Shown: positions 8,238 to 16,518, counted from the first letter of the stretch. The stretch is 20,067 nucleotides of DNA from JBCCMA01 sp045107005 (GCA_045107005.1 JBGCFP010000162.1:1-20067); one strand, 5' to 3'. Numbers and translations are program-made. The notes: a model not told the origin generated them from the letters alone.

Positions 8238-8648
8238 ATGACAAGCGAATCATTGCCCTCCAGCGTTCTGCGCCCAACGCGCGCAGAGCTGGTGATTTTG
8301 AGGGTGTTATGGGACGCCGGGCCATCGACGGTGCGGCGGGTACATGAAGCGATGCCGGGGGACAACGCGAGCGGGTACACCACTATTTTGAAGTTGCTGC
8401 AGATTATGCATCGCAAAAAGTTAGTGGTTCGTGACGACTCGAGGCGCGCGCACGTATACAAACCAGTATTCAGTAAAGAGCAAGTTCAGAAACAGCTGAC
8501 CAGCGATCTGATTGCACGCGCGTTCGACGGTTCGCCGTCGCAACTGGTGCTGCAAGCGCTGGGCGGCTCGAAGAATGCCTCGCAGGAAGATCTGCGCGCC
8601 ATTCGCAGCTTGCTCAACGAGCTTGAGGAACAACAACCTGTTACTTAA
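8238..8648 (+). CDS. BlaI/MecI/CopY family transcriptional repressor
   Basis: This 136-residue protein is about the usual length for the family. Residues about 11-80 form the winged helix: RPTRAELVILRVLWDAGPST, then YTTILKLLQIMHRKKLVVRD, the recognition-helix and wing signature of Penicillinase_R proteins. The C-terminal part is the helical dimerisation region. Known family role: the dimer represses its own operon until a membrane M56 protease partner is activated and causes its cleavage. That partner gene starts 34 bp downstream, which fits the paired arrangement. I chose ATG 8238, which has GGGGA 11 nt upstream; the frame is open further up to 8097 but those residues look non-coding. No beta-lactamase gene is present in the window, so resistance control cannot be inferred. 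Confidence 0.9.
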   Translation: MTSESLPSSVLRPTRAELVILRVLWDAGPSTVRRVHEAMPGDNASGYTTILKLLQIMHRKKLVVRDDSRRAHVYKPVFSKEQVQKQLTSDLIARAFDGSPSQLVLQALGGSKNASQEDLRAIRSLLNELEEQQPVT

Positions 8649-8682
8649 GCCCGGATAAAAGTAAGGCAGACTGAACGGTATC

Positions 8683-10530
8683 GTGGACGCATCAATGCTC
8701 GATAATCTCGTACAACTGGTCAGCACCGTTCTCCTGCACTCACTGTGGCAGGGAGCGGTGATCGGATTGCTTTACGCGATGGCGATGCTCTACTTGCAGG
8801 GCTTTTCGCCGCGCGCGCGCTACGCGTGTGCGGTGATCGCGCTCGCGGCGTTCGGATTGTCCCCTTTTGTCACGGCGCTGGTCGTGACAAAGGCGGGTGC
8901 CGGGTGGCTAACGCTGCCGGGCAACGCCGCACTGGCGGTTCCGGCGGCACTTGAGAGCACATCGTGGGCGCAGACGCTGGCGCCGATCATTGTTGTGTTG
9001 TGGCTGTCCGGTGTGACTGCGCTGGCCATTCGGTTGATGTGGAACTGGCACCGGGCCGAACGCCTCACGTATTTAGGCTGTCATCCGATGGCACCGGAAT
9101 GGGAGCAGCGACTCCGTAAGCTGGCCCGTCAGATCGGCGTGTCGCGTCCGGTGACGCTGGTTGAATCCGTGGTGGTGTCGGTACCGACGGTCATCGGATG
9201 GCTCAAACCGGTCATCCTGATTCCGAGCAGTGCCCTGCTGGGGTTGAGCCAACGCCAGCTGGAGTTGGTGATCGCGCACGAGCTGGCGCACATCGCGCGC
9301 TACGATTACATGGTCAACTATTTCCTTTTGGCCATCGAAACCGTGTTCTTTTATCACCCGGTTGTCTATTTGATTGGCCACGGCATTCGCGACGAGCGCG
9401 AGCTGTGCTGCGACGATCTGGTGGTGTCACGCTGCGGCGGTCGTTACGAGTACGTCACCGCACTGTCCGACCTGGAAACCCTGCGTTCGCAGCATTTGCT
9501 CAGCGAGCCGCTGAGCAACCTTGCGGCGACCGGCGGCAACTTGCTTCATCGGGTGCACCGCATTGTCAAAGGCAGCGCGCCCGCGACCAACGGGTTGTAC
9601 ATCACCTCAATTGCCGCGGCGTTGACGGTGTTGATCGGCGGCACGCTGGTGTTCAATCCCCAACCCGTTAGCGCGCCGGCTGCAGCATCGCTCACCGCTT
9701 ACGAATTGATTGAACTGCCCAAAGCGCCGCGTGTTCGACCGATCGAAACGGTAGTGCGGGCACCGTCTTTGGCACGGGCAGGCACGCAGCTGCGTTCCGT
9801 CGCGCTGATCGGGTCGCCGCCGTCGACACTGCGCGCGCAAGCTGAGTCCGACGATAACCTGTGGCTGCGCTCGGTACGCGATGGCTTGCGGCGGGCGCCG
9901 ATCGAGCGGCCAAACGTGACGCTTGCCTCGCTTGTGCCCACGGCCGTGTCCGCCTCGAGTGATGCTAACTATGAGCCCGAACGAGCTGGACCGACGCACG
10001 CGATGATTAGTGAGCTGGATCTGGAATCGCCGATGATTGAATCGTTGTCGGATCTTCGCCGGGACGCGTCGCAAGCGTTGGCTGTGGGTAAGTCGCCGTA
10101 CACCATCGTGGCGCCCGATCCGGACGAATCCGACTACATCGTCAGCGAGTTGGGCAGCGACATTCTGCGGGAAGAGGGCGGGGCACTGATCAAACGCATC
10201 GAACCGCGTTATCCCAGTCGCGCCCGCATCCGGGGTTATACCGATACCGTTCAGATTGAGTTTTCCGTTACCGATGCCGGGAAAGTCAGTGACATCGTAG
10301 TCGTGAGCTCGCATTCACGCGCATCGTTCGAGCGGGCCGTCGTGCAGGCTGTGCGCAAGTGGCGCTACGAACCGCTGATTCGCGACGGCGTTGCGGTTGA
10401 GCGTCGGCTGGTCGAGACGTTTGCGTTTCGTTTGAGTTCGAGACCGGATGAAACGATGCGCAGCATTGGCTGCAAGCGCGAGAACAATCGCTTCACCTGT
10501 AACACACCGGGTCTTAGCCGTATTCTTTAG
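8683..10530 (+). CDS. M56 (BlaR1-like) membrane metallopeptidase with C-terminal TonB-like domain
   Basis: A 615-residue integral membrane protease, predicted as sensor partner of the upstream BlaI repressor. The start is GTG 8683, or ATG 8695 four codons later; neither has a strong ribosome binding site. Hydrophobic segments lie at about 12-40, 50-70, 98-120, 212-235 and 303-323. The zinc site is HELAH (199-203), with RYDY after it and the RDERELCCDD motif (236-245) supplying the further ligand, as in M56 enzymes. After the last membrane segment comes a long linker (330-495), then a TonB C-terminal-like domain (about 497-583: IEPRYPSRARIRG, VQAVRKWRYEP). In BlaR1 this position holds the penicillin-binding sensor; here a TonB-like domain replaces it, so the signal is probably not a beta-lactam. 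The tail has two cysteines (597, 606) that could pair in the periplasm. Confidence 0.9.
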   Translation: MDASMLDNLVQLVSTVLLHSLWQGAVIGLLYAMAMLYLQGFSPRARYACAVIALAAFGLSPFVTALVVTKAGAGWLTLPGNAALAVPAALESTSWAQTLAPIIVVLWLSGVTALAIRLMWNWHRAERLTYLGCHPMAPEWEQRLRKLARQIGVSRPVTLVESVVVSVPTVIGWLKPVILIPSSALLGLSQRQLELVIAHELAHIARYDYMVNYFLLAIETVFFYHPVVYLIGHGIRDERELCCDDLVVSRCGGRYEYVTALSDLETLRSQHLLSEPLSNLAATGGNLLHRVHRIVKGSAPATNGLYITSIAAALTVLIGGTLVFNPQPVSAPAAASLTAYELIELPKAPRVRPIETVVRAPSLARAGTQLRSVALIGSPPSTLRAQAESDDNLWLRSVRDGLRRAPIERPNVTLASLVPTAVSASSDANYEPERAGPTHAMISELDLESPMIESLSDLRRDASQALAVGKSPYTIVAPDPDESDYIVSELGSDILREEGGALIKRIEPRYPSRARIRGYTDTVQIEFSVTDAGKVSDIVVVSSHSRASFERAVVQAVRKWRYEPLIRDGVAVERRLVETFAFRLSSRPDETMRSIGCKRENNRFTCNTPGLSRIL

Positions 10531-10576
10531 TCTGGCGTTCGCCAGCAACTCCCGTGGCTCTTTTGATGGCCTTGGC

Positions 10577-11971
10577 ATGACACAGATGATGAACCTCCTA
10601 CGATATCGGGCGCGCGTCGTACGGCTAGCGCTGTGCCTGAGCGCGCCGATGGCATCGGGCCAAGGGGCCGCCGCGGACGCAAACGATCCCGAGCCGCTAG
10701 TCAAAGTCGATGCGCCCATCTCGGCCGACCGTGATATTACCCAGCGCCTCGAAAAAATCTACGCACAGATTGAAACTCTGGGCACCGTAACCGTGACGGT
10801 GCAAGAGGGCGTTGTCACGCTAGGGGGCTCGGTCGCTAACGAGCGTTACGCGGAGCGTGCCACGGATCTCGCTATTCGCCTCGCGGGCGTGGTCACAGTA
10901 GAAGATCAGATTGAACGCACGCTCGATGTGGAAAGCAACTTGCGACCGGTGGTCAGCGAGCTCAAAGCCGACGTTGATCGCTGGGTAAAGGCGCTGCCGC
11001 TGGTGCTGTTGTCCCTGCTGGTGTTTGCGGTGATTGCGTTCGTTGGCAGCTTGCTCGCCGGCTGGAAGTCACTGTGGGAACGCGTGGCACCTAACCGTTT
11101 CCTCGCCAGTTTGCTGGCGCAAACCGTGCGGGTGGTGTCGTTGGGCATCGCGCTGGTCGTCGCGCTGAACCTGATCGGCGCGACGGCGCTGATGGGGACG
11201 ATTCTCGGTAGCGCCGGTGTCATTGGCTTGGCCATCGGTTTCGCCGTGCGCGATACGCTGGAGAATTACATCTCCAGCATCATGCTCAGTTTGCGCCAGC
11301 CGTTTCGGGCGAATGATCATGTGGTGATTGATAGTCACGAAGGGAAAGTGGTGCGTTTGACGTCGCGCGCGACAGTATTGATGACGCTGGATGGCAATCA
11401 ACTGCGTATCCCGAATTCGCAAGTGTTCAAGGCCGTTATCCTGAATTACACGCGGAATCCTGAACGTCGCTTTGACTTTGAGCTGGGTGTTGATGCCAAC
11501 GATGACCCTTTGGCGGCGATGCAGACGGGCCTCGACGCGATCAAGCAACTCGATTTCATTCTGGAAGACCCGGCGCCAGCCGCGGTGATCAAAGCGGTTG
11601 GTGATTCGAATGTCGTTTTGTTGTTCCTGGCTTGGGTGAATCAGCGCGAGACCAGTCTTGGCAAGGCACGGAGTTTGGCGATTCGGGCGGTGACAACGGC
11701 GATTGAAGCAAGCGGGTTTACGTTGCCCGAGCCGATCTATCGGTTGCGCTTTGATGCGCCGCTGGCGGATGCGATTGGGACGACGACGCGTGGGGCAGTG
11801 GTCACCGAGACGGTGCCGCCTGAAGAAGAAACGCCGCCGAAGTTGGGGCCGCTGCCAACGGCGGAAGCCATGGACGTCAAGCCAGAGACCGATGTTGAGC
11901 AGCTGGTGAACGACGAGCGTAGTCAGGATGCCGGGGAAAATCTGCTCGATAACAATCGACCCATTGAGTAA
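10577..11971 (+). CDS. BON domain - MscS family mechanosensitive ion channel
   Basis: A 464-residue inner-membrane channel expected to open under membrane tension during osmotic downshift. Residues 1-33 look like a signal peptide. A BON domain (about 48-115: VTVTVQEGVVTLGGSV, AGVVTVEDQIE), probably periplasmic and possibly lipid-binding, precedes three membrane helices at about 138-162, 178-200 and 203-228. The third contains the glycine/alanine-rich pore pattern GSAGVIGLAIGFAVRDTLEN. The MscS beta and C-terminal domains follow (QPFRANDHVVID, GNQLRIPNSQVF). The tail (405-464) is acidic and proline-rich. I prefer ATG 10577; ATGs at 10586 and 10589 are alternatives, none with a strong ribosome binding site, and the frame extends back to 10448 inside the M56 gene. 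The 46-bp gap suggests co-transcription with blaI-M56, tying osmotic protection to envelope sensing (inference). Confidence 0.9.
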   Translation: MTQMMNLLRYRARVVRLALCLSAPMASGQGAAADANDPEPLVKVDAPISADRDITQRLEKIYAQIETLGTVTVTVQEGVVTLGGSVANERYAERATDLAIRLAGVVTVEDQIERTLDVESNLRPVVSELKADVDRWVKALPLVLLSLLVFAVIAFVGSLLAGWKSLWERVAPNRFLASLLAQTVRVVSLGIALVVALNLIGATALMGTILGSAGVIGLAIGFAVRDTLENYISSIMLSLRQPFRANDHVVIDSHEGKVVRLTSRATVLMTLDGNQLRIPNSQVFKAVILNYTRNPERRFDFELGVDANDDPLAAMQTGLDAIKQLDFILEDPAPAAVIKAVGDSNVVLLFLAWVNQRETSLGKARSLAIRAVTTAIEASGFTLPEPIYRLRFDAPLADAIGTTTRGAVVTETVPPEEETPPKLGPLPTAEAMDVKPETDVEQLVNDERSQDAGENLLDNNRPIE

Positions 11972-12055
11972 ATTGGCGTTGTGGTGGCACTGATAGATTG
12001 AGGCGCATCACGCAGACCTTCCAAAGACCCGGTCCAAACCAAAGCTGATCGGAGT

Positions 12056-12083
12056 TTGTCTCTCCGTCATCCGTTGCTATTCT
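12056..12083 (+). promoter_or_regulatory. Putative sigma70 promoter of the DUF4062-NB-ARC-TPR gene
   Basis: TTGTCT (12056-12061) and TATTCT (12078-12083) are separated by 16 bp. A transcription start about 7 nt after the -10 would fall at the ATG 12090, predicting a leaderless transcript; no Shine-Dalgarno sequence is visible before the ATG, which agrees. A small inverted repeat, CGGAG/CTCCG (12050-12066), covers the -35 and might be an operator or chance. Confidence 0.45.
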
Positions 12084-12089
12084 CGATCT

Positions 12090-14321
12090 ATGTCCAAGCC
12101 CGCGACGTTTCGTGTCTTTGTTTCCTCCGTCTCAAAAGAGTTGGAGTCGTATCGTTTGGAAGTGGCACGCGTCCTGCGTCGCCGTGGCATCGAGGTCTGC
12201 GACGAAAAGCACTTTCGCCAAGGCGGCGCGACCTTGCTCGAAACCCTGAACGCGTACATCGAAAACTGCGACGCGGTGATTTGCCTGATTGGTCATCAGT
12301 GTGGGTCGCTTCCGACTGATCAGCACAGTTTGATCATGGGTGACGGTGAGCCAGTGACTCAGTTTCGCCAAGCGGCCGGCAATTGTTCGGTGTCGTACAC
12401 GCAGTGGGAGTACATCTACGCCAAGACGCTGGGAAAAGCGACCTACGTTTTTCTCACTGATGATGATTTTGTCGCGGATCAGGACGCACAGGAGGCCGCG
12501 TCTTCGAAGACGCTTCAGGCTTCGTTTCGCCAATGGGTTAAGGATTCTGGCAGTCACCGCGAGTCATTGAACACGCCCGCAAAGTTGGTGGAAGATGTCC
12601 TGGTTTTGCCCTTTCCGGATCTGACCCAAGGCAAGCCCAACAATCTCCCGCAACCGTCGCTTGGAGAGATGTTCAAAGGGCGCGAGCGTTTTTTGGAGGC
12701 ACTGCACGAGCAACTGGGCGGCACGGCGGATTTCGCCGCGGTCATCACTGACAAAGCCAAGCCCAAACAAGCGAAAGCCGTTCACGGGTCGGGCGGGATT
12801 GGCAAGACGCGAACCGCGATTGAATACGCCTGGCGTTATGAACCCAACTACAGCGCCTTGCTGTTTCTGTCGGGTGAGAGTCCTGAGCTTCTCGAAAACA
12901 GTCTGGCCGGCTTGAGCGACGTGCTGGCGATTTCAGGACTCGATGCGGCTGCGGATGACAAGCGAATCGCAGCGGTGATCAACTGGCTGCAAACCAATCG
13001 CGGCTGGCTGCTGATTGTCGATAACGTGGATACCGATGCGGCCGCTGGCGCGATCAAGGCCAAGCTGCCGCAACTTGCGCATGGTGACGTGCTGATTACC
13101 AGCCGTTTATCTGGTTGGAGCGCTTCGGTCAAGACGCTGGATCTGGGCGTGTTGGCGTTGGCGGATGCAACGAGCTATCTGCTCGACGCGACCCGTGCCA
13201 ATCGCAATCGCACCGTTGACGATCGGGCTCTCGCCGAGCAGGTTGCGTTAAAGACCGGGCGATTGGCACTGGGCCTGGAGCACGCCGCGGCGTGGATCAA
13301 TGCGGCGTACCTGGGATTTTCGGATTATCTGAGTCAATGGGAGCAGGACGAGGCTGGGATCCTCGAAGAGTTTGACCGGACGCAAATTGAGTACGCCAAC
13401 GAGCTGCTGGTGACCTGGAAACTGTCGGTCGATCAACTGAATGACGAGGCGCACCGCATGCTCGAGGTGCTGAGTTGGCTGTCTCCCGAGTTGATTCCCG
13501 ACGCCTTTTTCGACGCGATGCCTGACTCAACGTCAATCAAACCGCGAAGAGCAATGGCCAACTTGGCCAAGTACTCACTGGCCAGCCGCGTGCAGCAAGA
13601 TGTGTTACGTGGGTTTCAGGTGCATCGATTGGTTCAGGCGACGACCCGATATCACCAACGGCAGTCTCGGAACAACGACCTCCCTGCCCTCGAACAAGCC
13701 CTTGAGTGGATGACAGCGGAATTCAATTTCGACCCTGGCGACGTAGAGAACTGGCTTAAGCTCGAGCCTCTGGCCGAACACGCCGAAGCCGTATGCAGTC
13801 ATAGCAGTCAGAGCCCAAAAACAGGGACAACGAATCTGATTTCGAATTTGCTGACTCAGCTCGGCAATCTGTATTTTACCAAGGCACGATACGTGGCCGC
13901 CGAGCCGTTGATGCGCCGAGCGCTGGCGATCGATGCGCAGAGCTTTGGGGTGGAGCATCCCAGAGTCGCCGCACAGATGAACAACCTTGCTAGTTTGCTT
14001 GAGGCGACGAACCGCCTGTCCGAGGCCGAGCCGTTGATGCGCCGAGCGCTGGCGATCGATGAGCAGAGCTTTGGGGCGGAGCATCCAAACGTTGCGATCC
14101 GTCTCAACAACCTTGCTCAATTGCTTCAGGCGACGAACCGCCTGTCCGAGGCCGAGCCGTTGATGCGCCGCACAGTGGGAATACTCCATGGATTCGGTAT
14201 GGCGATCGGTCATGTTCATCCACATTTCGAGTCAGCCGCTAATAACTATGTTCACATACTCAAGGCGTCCGGTTTGTCGCACGAGGATGCGCTCTCTCAA
14301 CTCCAGAAAATGTTGTCATGA
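12090..14321 (+). CDS. NLR-like STAND ATPase: DUF4062 - NB-ARC - TPR protein
   Basis: 743 residues, cytoplasmic, no signal or membrane segment. Residues about 6-175 match DUF4062 (FRVFVSSVSKELESYR, then SYTQWEYIYAKTLGK 102-116), a TIR/SEFIR-like fold. The NB-ARC module has a P-loop GSGGIGKT (233-240), Walker B WLLIVDNVD (306-314), VLITSR (334-339), a GLPLA-like GRLALGL (390-396) and an MHD-like VHRLV (511-515). Residues about 583-735 are kinesin-light-chain-like TPRs, including a near-identical 42-residue duplication. Known families: such STAND proteins bind a ligand through C-terminal repeats, oligomerise with ATP and activate the N-terminal domain, often in antiphage defence or programmed signalling. 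A defence role here is inferred. The gene stands alone: 118 bp after the MscS gene and 257 bp before a histidine kinase. ATG 12090 immediately precedes the DUF4062 start; it has no ribosome binding site. Confidence 0.9.
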   Translation: MSKPATFRVFVSSVSKELESYRLEVARVLRRRGIEVCDEKHFRQGGATLLETLNAYIENCDAVICLIGHQCGSLPTDQHSLIMGDGEPVTQFRQAAGNCSVSYTQWEYIYAKTLGKATYVFLTDDDFVADQDAQEAASSKTLQASFRQWVKDSGSHRESLNTPAKLVEDVLVLPFPDLTQGKPNNLPQPSLGEMFKGRERFLEALHEQLGGTADFAAVITDKAKPKQAKAVHGSGGIGKTRTAIEYAWRYEPNYSALLFLSGESPELLENSLAGLSDVLAISGLDAAADDKRIAAVINWLQTNRGWLLIVDNVDTDAAAGAIKAKLPQLAHGDVLITSRLSGWSASVKTLDLGVLALADATSYLLDATRANRNRTVDDRALAEQVALKTGRLALGLEHAAAWINAAYLGFSDYLSQWEQDEAGILEEFDRTQIEYANELLVTWKLSVDQLNDEAHRMLEVLSWLSPELIPDAFFDAMPDSTSIKPRRAMANLAKYSLASRVQQDVLRGFQVHRLVQATTRYHQRQSRNNDLPALEQALEWMTAEFNFDPGDVENWLKLEPLAEHAEAVCSHSSQSPKTGTTNLISNLLTQLGNLYFTKARYVAAEPLMRRALAIDAQSFGVEHPRVAAQMNNLASLLEATNRLSEAEPLMRRALAIDEQSFGAEHPNVAIRLNNLAQLLQATNRLSEAEPLMRRTVGILHGFGMAIGHVHPHFESAANNYVHILKASGLSHEDALSQLQKMLS
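13899..14170 (+). repeat. In-frame 126-bp tandem repeat encoding TPR units
   Basis: The string gccgagccgttgatgcgccg recurs at 13899, 14025 and 14151, an exact 126-bp period (42 codons). Units 13899-14024 and 14025-14150 differ at about 18 of 126 positions by my count, clustered in the middle; the first 37 nt and last 17 nt are identical. The third copy is recognisable for 20 nt and then diverges into the C-terminal cap. This is a recent duplication, able to expand or contract by recombination. Confidence 0.9.
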
Positions 14322-14324
14322 GTG

Positions 14325-14354
14325 ACCGCTCCATCCATGCGTGAACGGAGCGGT
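14325..14354 (+). terminator. Hairpin just after the NLR-like gene
   Basis: ACCGCTCC (14325-14332) and GGAGCGGT (14347-14354) form a perfect 8-bp stem with a 14-nt loop, starting 4 nt after the stop codon. No T-tract follows, so termination is plausible but not typical. The remaining sequence to 14578 contains no gene or clear promoter that I can support. Confidence 0.4.
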
Positions 14355-14578
14355 GAGAGCCACGTTACGCAGTGGGGCTGTATGCACGGCGTCCAGTCCG
14401 GTCACTTGGCTATTTGTCCGAGCATTCACGCCGTTTGACCTGTCGAAATTCCGTTCACAGCACGGGATAAAACTGGCGGCCCACACCCATTCGCGATTTG
14501 CGTCCTTTCTGCTATCTTTAGTCGTAGACAGGGATTGCACGTTCCGGGACGAAACCTCGATAGCGGCCGCGGAGAGCT

Positions 14579-16420
14579 GTGTTGATCGACAGGGCAGAGA
14601 CAGGGAAGACGTCGCAGGACGAACCGGGCGACTGGCAAGGCACAGCGCTCAGCCCGCAACTCAATTGGCGCCACGCGCTACTGTTCGGGTTTCGCTACGT
14701 GCTGTTGAGCGCTCTGCTGGTCATGGGCGTGGCCGTGTTCGTCCTGGCACGGTCCACCGAGCTAAGAATTCTTGGCGTCGTGGTCGTGCTGAGCCTTCCA
14801 CCTCTGCATTTTCTCCTGGCTTGGAAAGCCATGTCTTACCGATTTCGCGCCAGAGTGGTGGTCGGAATTCTGGCGGGTTTGTCGATCGTGACTTATCCGA
14901 TGGTCGGGCTCAATCCTGGTCCCGCGTTGCTCGCGGGTGTATCGATCGTCGGCGCTATCCTTTTGCTCGGTCGGTACGACACCACCGTGCTCCTGGGTTC
15001 GCTGCTCGTCGTGTTGTTGTGCATGACCGGTGCGCTGTGGACGGGCTGGTGGGACGGCCCCCCGACGTCGGAGTACAGCAGTCGCGATCCGGTGATCTGG
15101 CTGCGCGTCACGATTGTGTCGGGCGTGCTCTGGAGTACCACGGCTTACGCTGTGTTCTTCGTGGTCACCACGGTTGAGCACGCGTTGCGCGAGCGGGAAG
15201 AGGCGCTACGTCGTCTGCAGCAGGAAACGGCGCAGCGTGTGGCAGCAGAGCGTGCACGCGGTGATGCCGAAGCCACGGCGCAGCAGTTGCAAAAACTCGA
15301 ATCGCTGGGCCAGCTTGCCGCAGGCGTGGCGCACGATTTCAACAACGCCTTGCTCGTGGTTCGCGGCTGGAACGACATCCTGCGTAACTCGGACGCGCCC
15401 GACACGCGCGAAAAAGGCGCCGAAGCGATCGAACAAGCGACCGAGCAAGCGGGCAAACTGGCGCGCGAGCTGCTGACGTTCGCTCGGCAGGAAGTACGTC
15501 GTCCGCGACACCTGTTGATTGACGAGATCATTGCCGCCACCGTCACCACCATCGATCCGCTGCTGCCCCCTGACATTCACATCAGCGTCGACACGGTGAG
15601 TGACTCGGCGATCTTCGCCGATGAAGCACAGATCCAGCAGCTGTTGTTTAATTTGATCATCAACGCCCGCGACGCAATGCCCGACGGCGGCAAGATTGCA
15701 TTGCGCTGCCGCTGCATTGCCAGCGGCGACATAGCGAAGTCGTTCCCCAACATGCGCAGCAGTGATCAGTGGGTGGAGCTGTGCGTACAGGACAACGGCC
15801 CCGGCATCGATGAGGCCATTCGCGATCGCGTGCTCGAGCCGTTTTTCACGACCAAAGGCACAGGCGAAGGCACCGGCCTGGGACTGTCCACGGTCTTTGG
15901 CATTGTGACCCAGAGCAGCGGACACATTGACGTCGCCAACGTGCGCGAAGGCGGCGCACGCATTACGGTTTACCTGCCGGCTGTTGACGCCAGTCGCGTG
16001 TCGAGCGAGCCGCTCGACCCGATCGCCGGACACGATGCATTGACCCCCAGCGTCTTTGTGCTTGAAGACGACCCTCTGGCGCGCGATCTGATTGAGTTCA
16101 ACCTGCGCCGCCATGACATCCCGATTCAAGTGGCGACGGACGGCGACGAAGCGCTGCGCCTTCTGTCAAAGACCACTGAAACGTTTGACGTGCTGTGTAC
16201 GGACGCCGTGTTTCCCGGCGCGCCGCTCGACGACGTCATTGCCGCCTTCCACGCCAATTCGCCCGCCGGCCGAGTGCTGATTTGCAGTGGCTATGTGCGC
16301 GAAAACCTGACGCTCAAAGGACTCGAAGCCGGTGACTACGCGTTCATGGCCAAACCGTTTACCGGTGCGCAACTGGTGGACAAAATTCGGCGCATCGCCG
16401 CTCTGGGTGTGCAGACCTAG
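14579..16420 (+). CDS. Membrane-bound hybrid sensor histidine kinase with C-terminal receiver domain
   Basis: 613 residues. The N-terminal half has about six hydrophobic segments (33-57, 61-81, 91-108, 114-131, 135-153, 171-197) with short loops and no large periplasmic domain, so the signal is probably sensed within or near the membrane. A coiled-coil linker (200-245) leads to the dimerisation box GVAHDFNN with phospho-accepting H252. The ATPase domain has the N-box NLIINARDAMPDGG (358-371), DNGPGI (405-410), EPFFTTK (420-426) and GTGLGLS (431-437). A receiver domain follows (about 491-605), with the acidic pair D497/D498, probable acceptor D542 in TDAVFPG and K592 in AKPF. No separate response regulator is adjacent, so output may go by phosphorelay to an unlinked protein. 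The start is GTG 14579 or TTG 14582; GGAG lies 4 or 7 nt upstream respectively. Confidence 0.9.
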   Translation: MLIDRAETGKTSQDEPGDWQGTALSPQLNWRHALLFGFRYVLLSALLVMGVAVFVLARSTELRILGVVVVLSLPPLHFLLAWKAMSYRFRARVVVGILAGLSIVTYPMVGLNPGPALLAGVSIVGAILLLGRYDTTVLLGSLLVVLLCMTGALWTGWWDGPPTSEYSSRDPVIWLRVTIVSGVLWSTTAYAVFFVVTTVEHALREREEALRRLQQETAQRVAAERARGDAEATAQQLQKLESLGQLAAGVAHDFNNALLVVRGWNDILRNSDAPDTREKGAEAIEQATEQAGKLARELLTFARQEVRRPRHLLIDEIIAATVTTIDPLLPPDIHISVDTVSDSAIFADEAQIQQLLFNLIINARDAMPDGGKIALRCRCIASGDIAKSFPNMRSSDQWVELCVQDNGPGIDEAIRDRVLEPFFTTKGTGEGTGLGLSTVFGIVTQSSGHIDVANVREGGARITVYLPAVDASRVSSEPLDPIAGHDALTPSVFVLEDDPLARDLIEFNLRRHDIPIQVATDGDEALRLLSKTTETFDVLCTDAVFPGAPLDDVIAAFHANSPAGRVLICSGYVRENLTLKGLEAGDYAFMAKPFTGAQLVDKIRRIAALGVQT

Positions 16421-16470
16421 CGCGAACGGCGCACCGGGTTATTTTCTGCGCCGAGCCCGGCCTGCCATCG

Positions 16471-16518
16471 CCCGTTGCATCGGGAATGTGATCGCAGGGC
16501 TCATTCCGATGTAACGGG
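16471..16518. terminator. Large hairpin between convergent genes, probable bidirectional terminator
   Basis: CCCGTTGCATCGGGAATG (16471-16488) pairs with CATTCCGATGTAACGGG (16502-16518), with one G-T wobble and one bulged G, around a 13-nt loop. The right arm includes the last codons of the minus-strand GNAT gene. A second stem, CGGCGCA/TGCGCCG (16427-16433 with 16447-16453), lies just after the kinase stop. Neither has a strong U-tract, but the position between convergent genes supports a transcription-stop role. Confidence 0.55.

Noticed and set aside
9607..10314. 235-codon minus-strand frame opposite the M56 gene
   Set aside because: Shadow of the linker and TonB-like region; composition atypical of protein and no motifs.
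8238..10530. beta-lactam resistance locus (blaI-blaR1)
   Set aside because: The M56 protein has a TonB-like domain in place of the penicillin-binding sensor and no beta-lactamase or PBP2a gene is present, so resistance cannot be claimed.
14341..15177. Plus-strand frame of 278 codons before and over the kinase start
   Set aside because: It is out of frame with the kinase, arginine/serine-rich like a GC-bias shadow, and the kinase frame has the real motifs and membrane segments.
15206..16129. 307-codon minus-strand frame opposite the kinase
   Set aside because: Shadow of the histidine kinase ATPase and receiver region; no recognisable domain.
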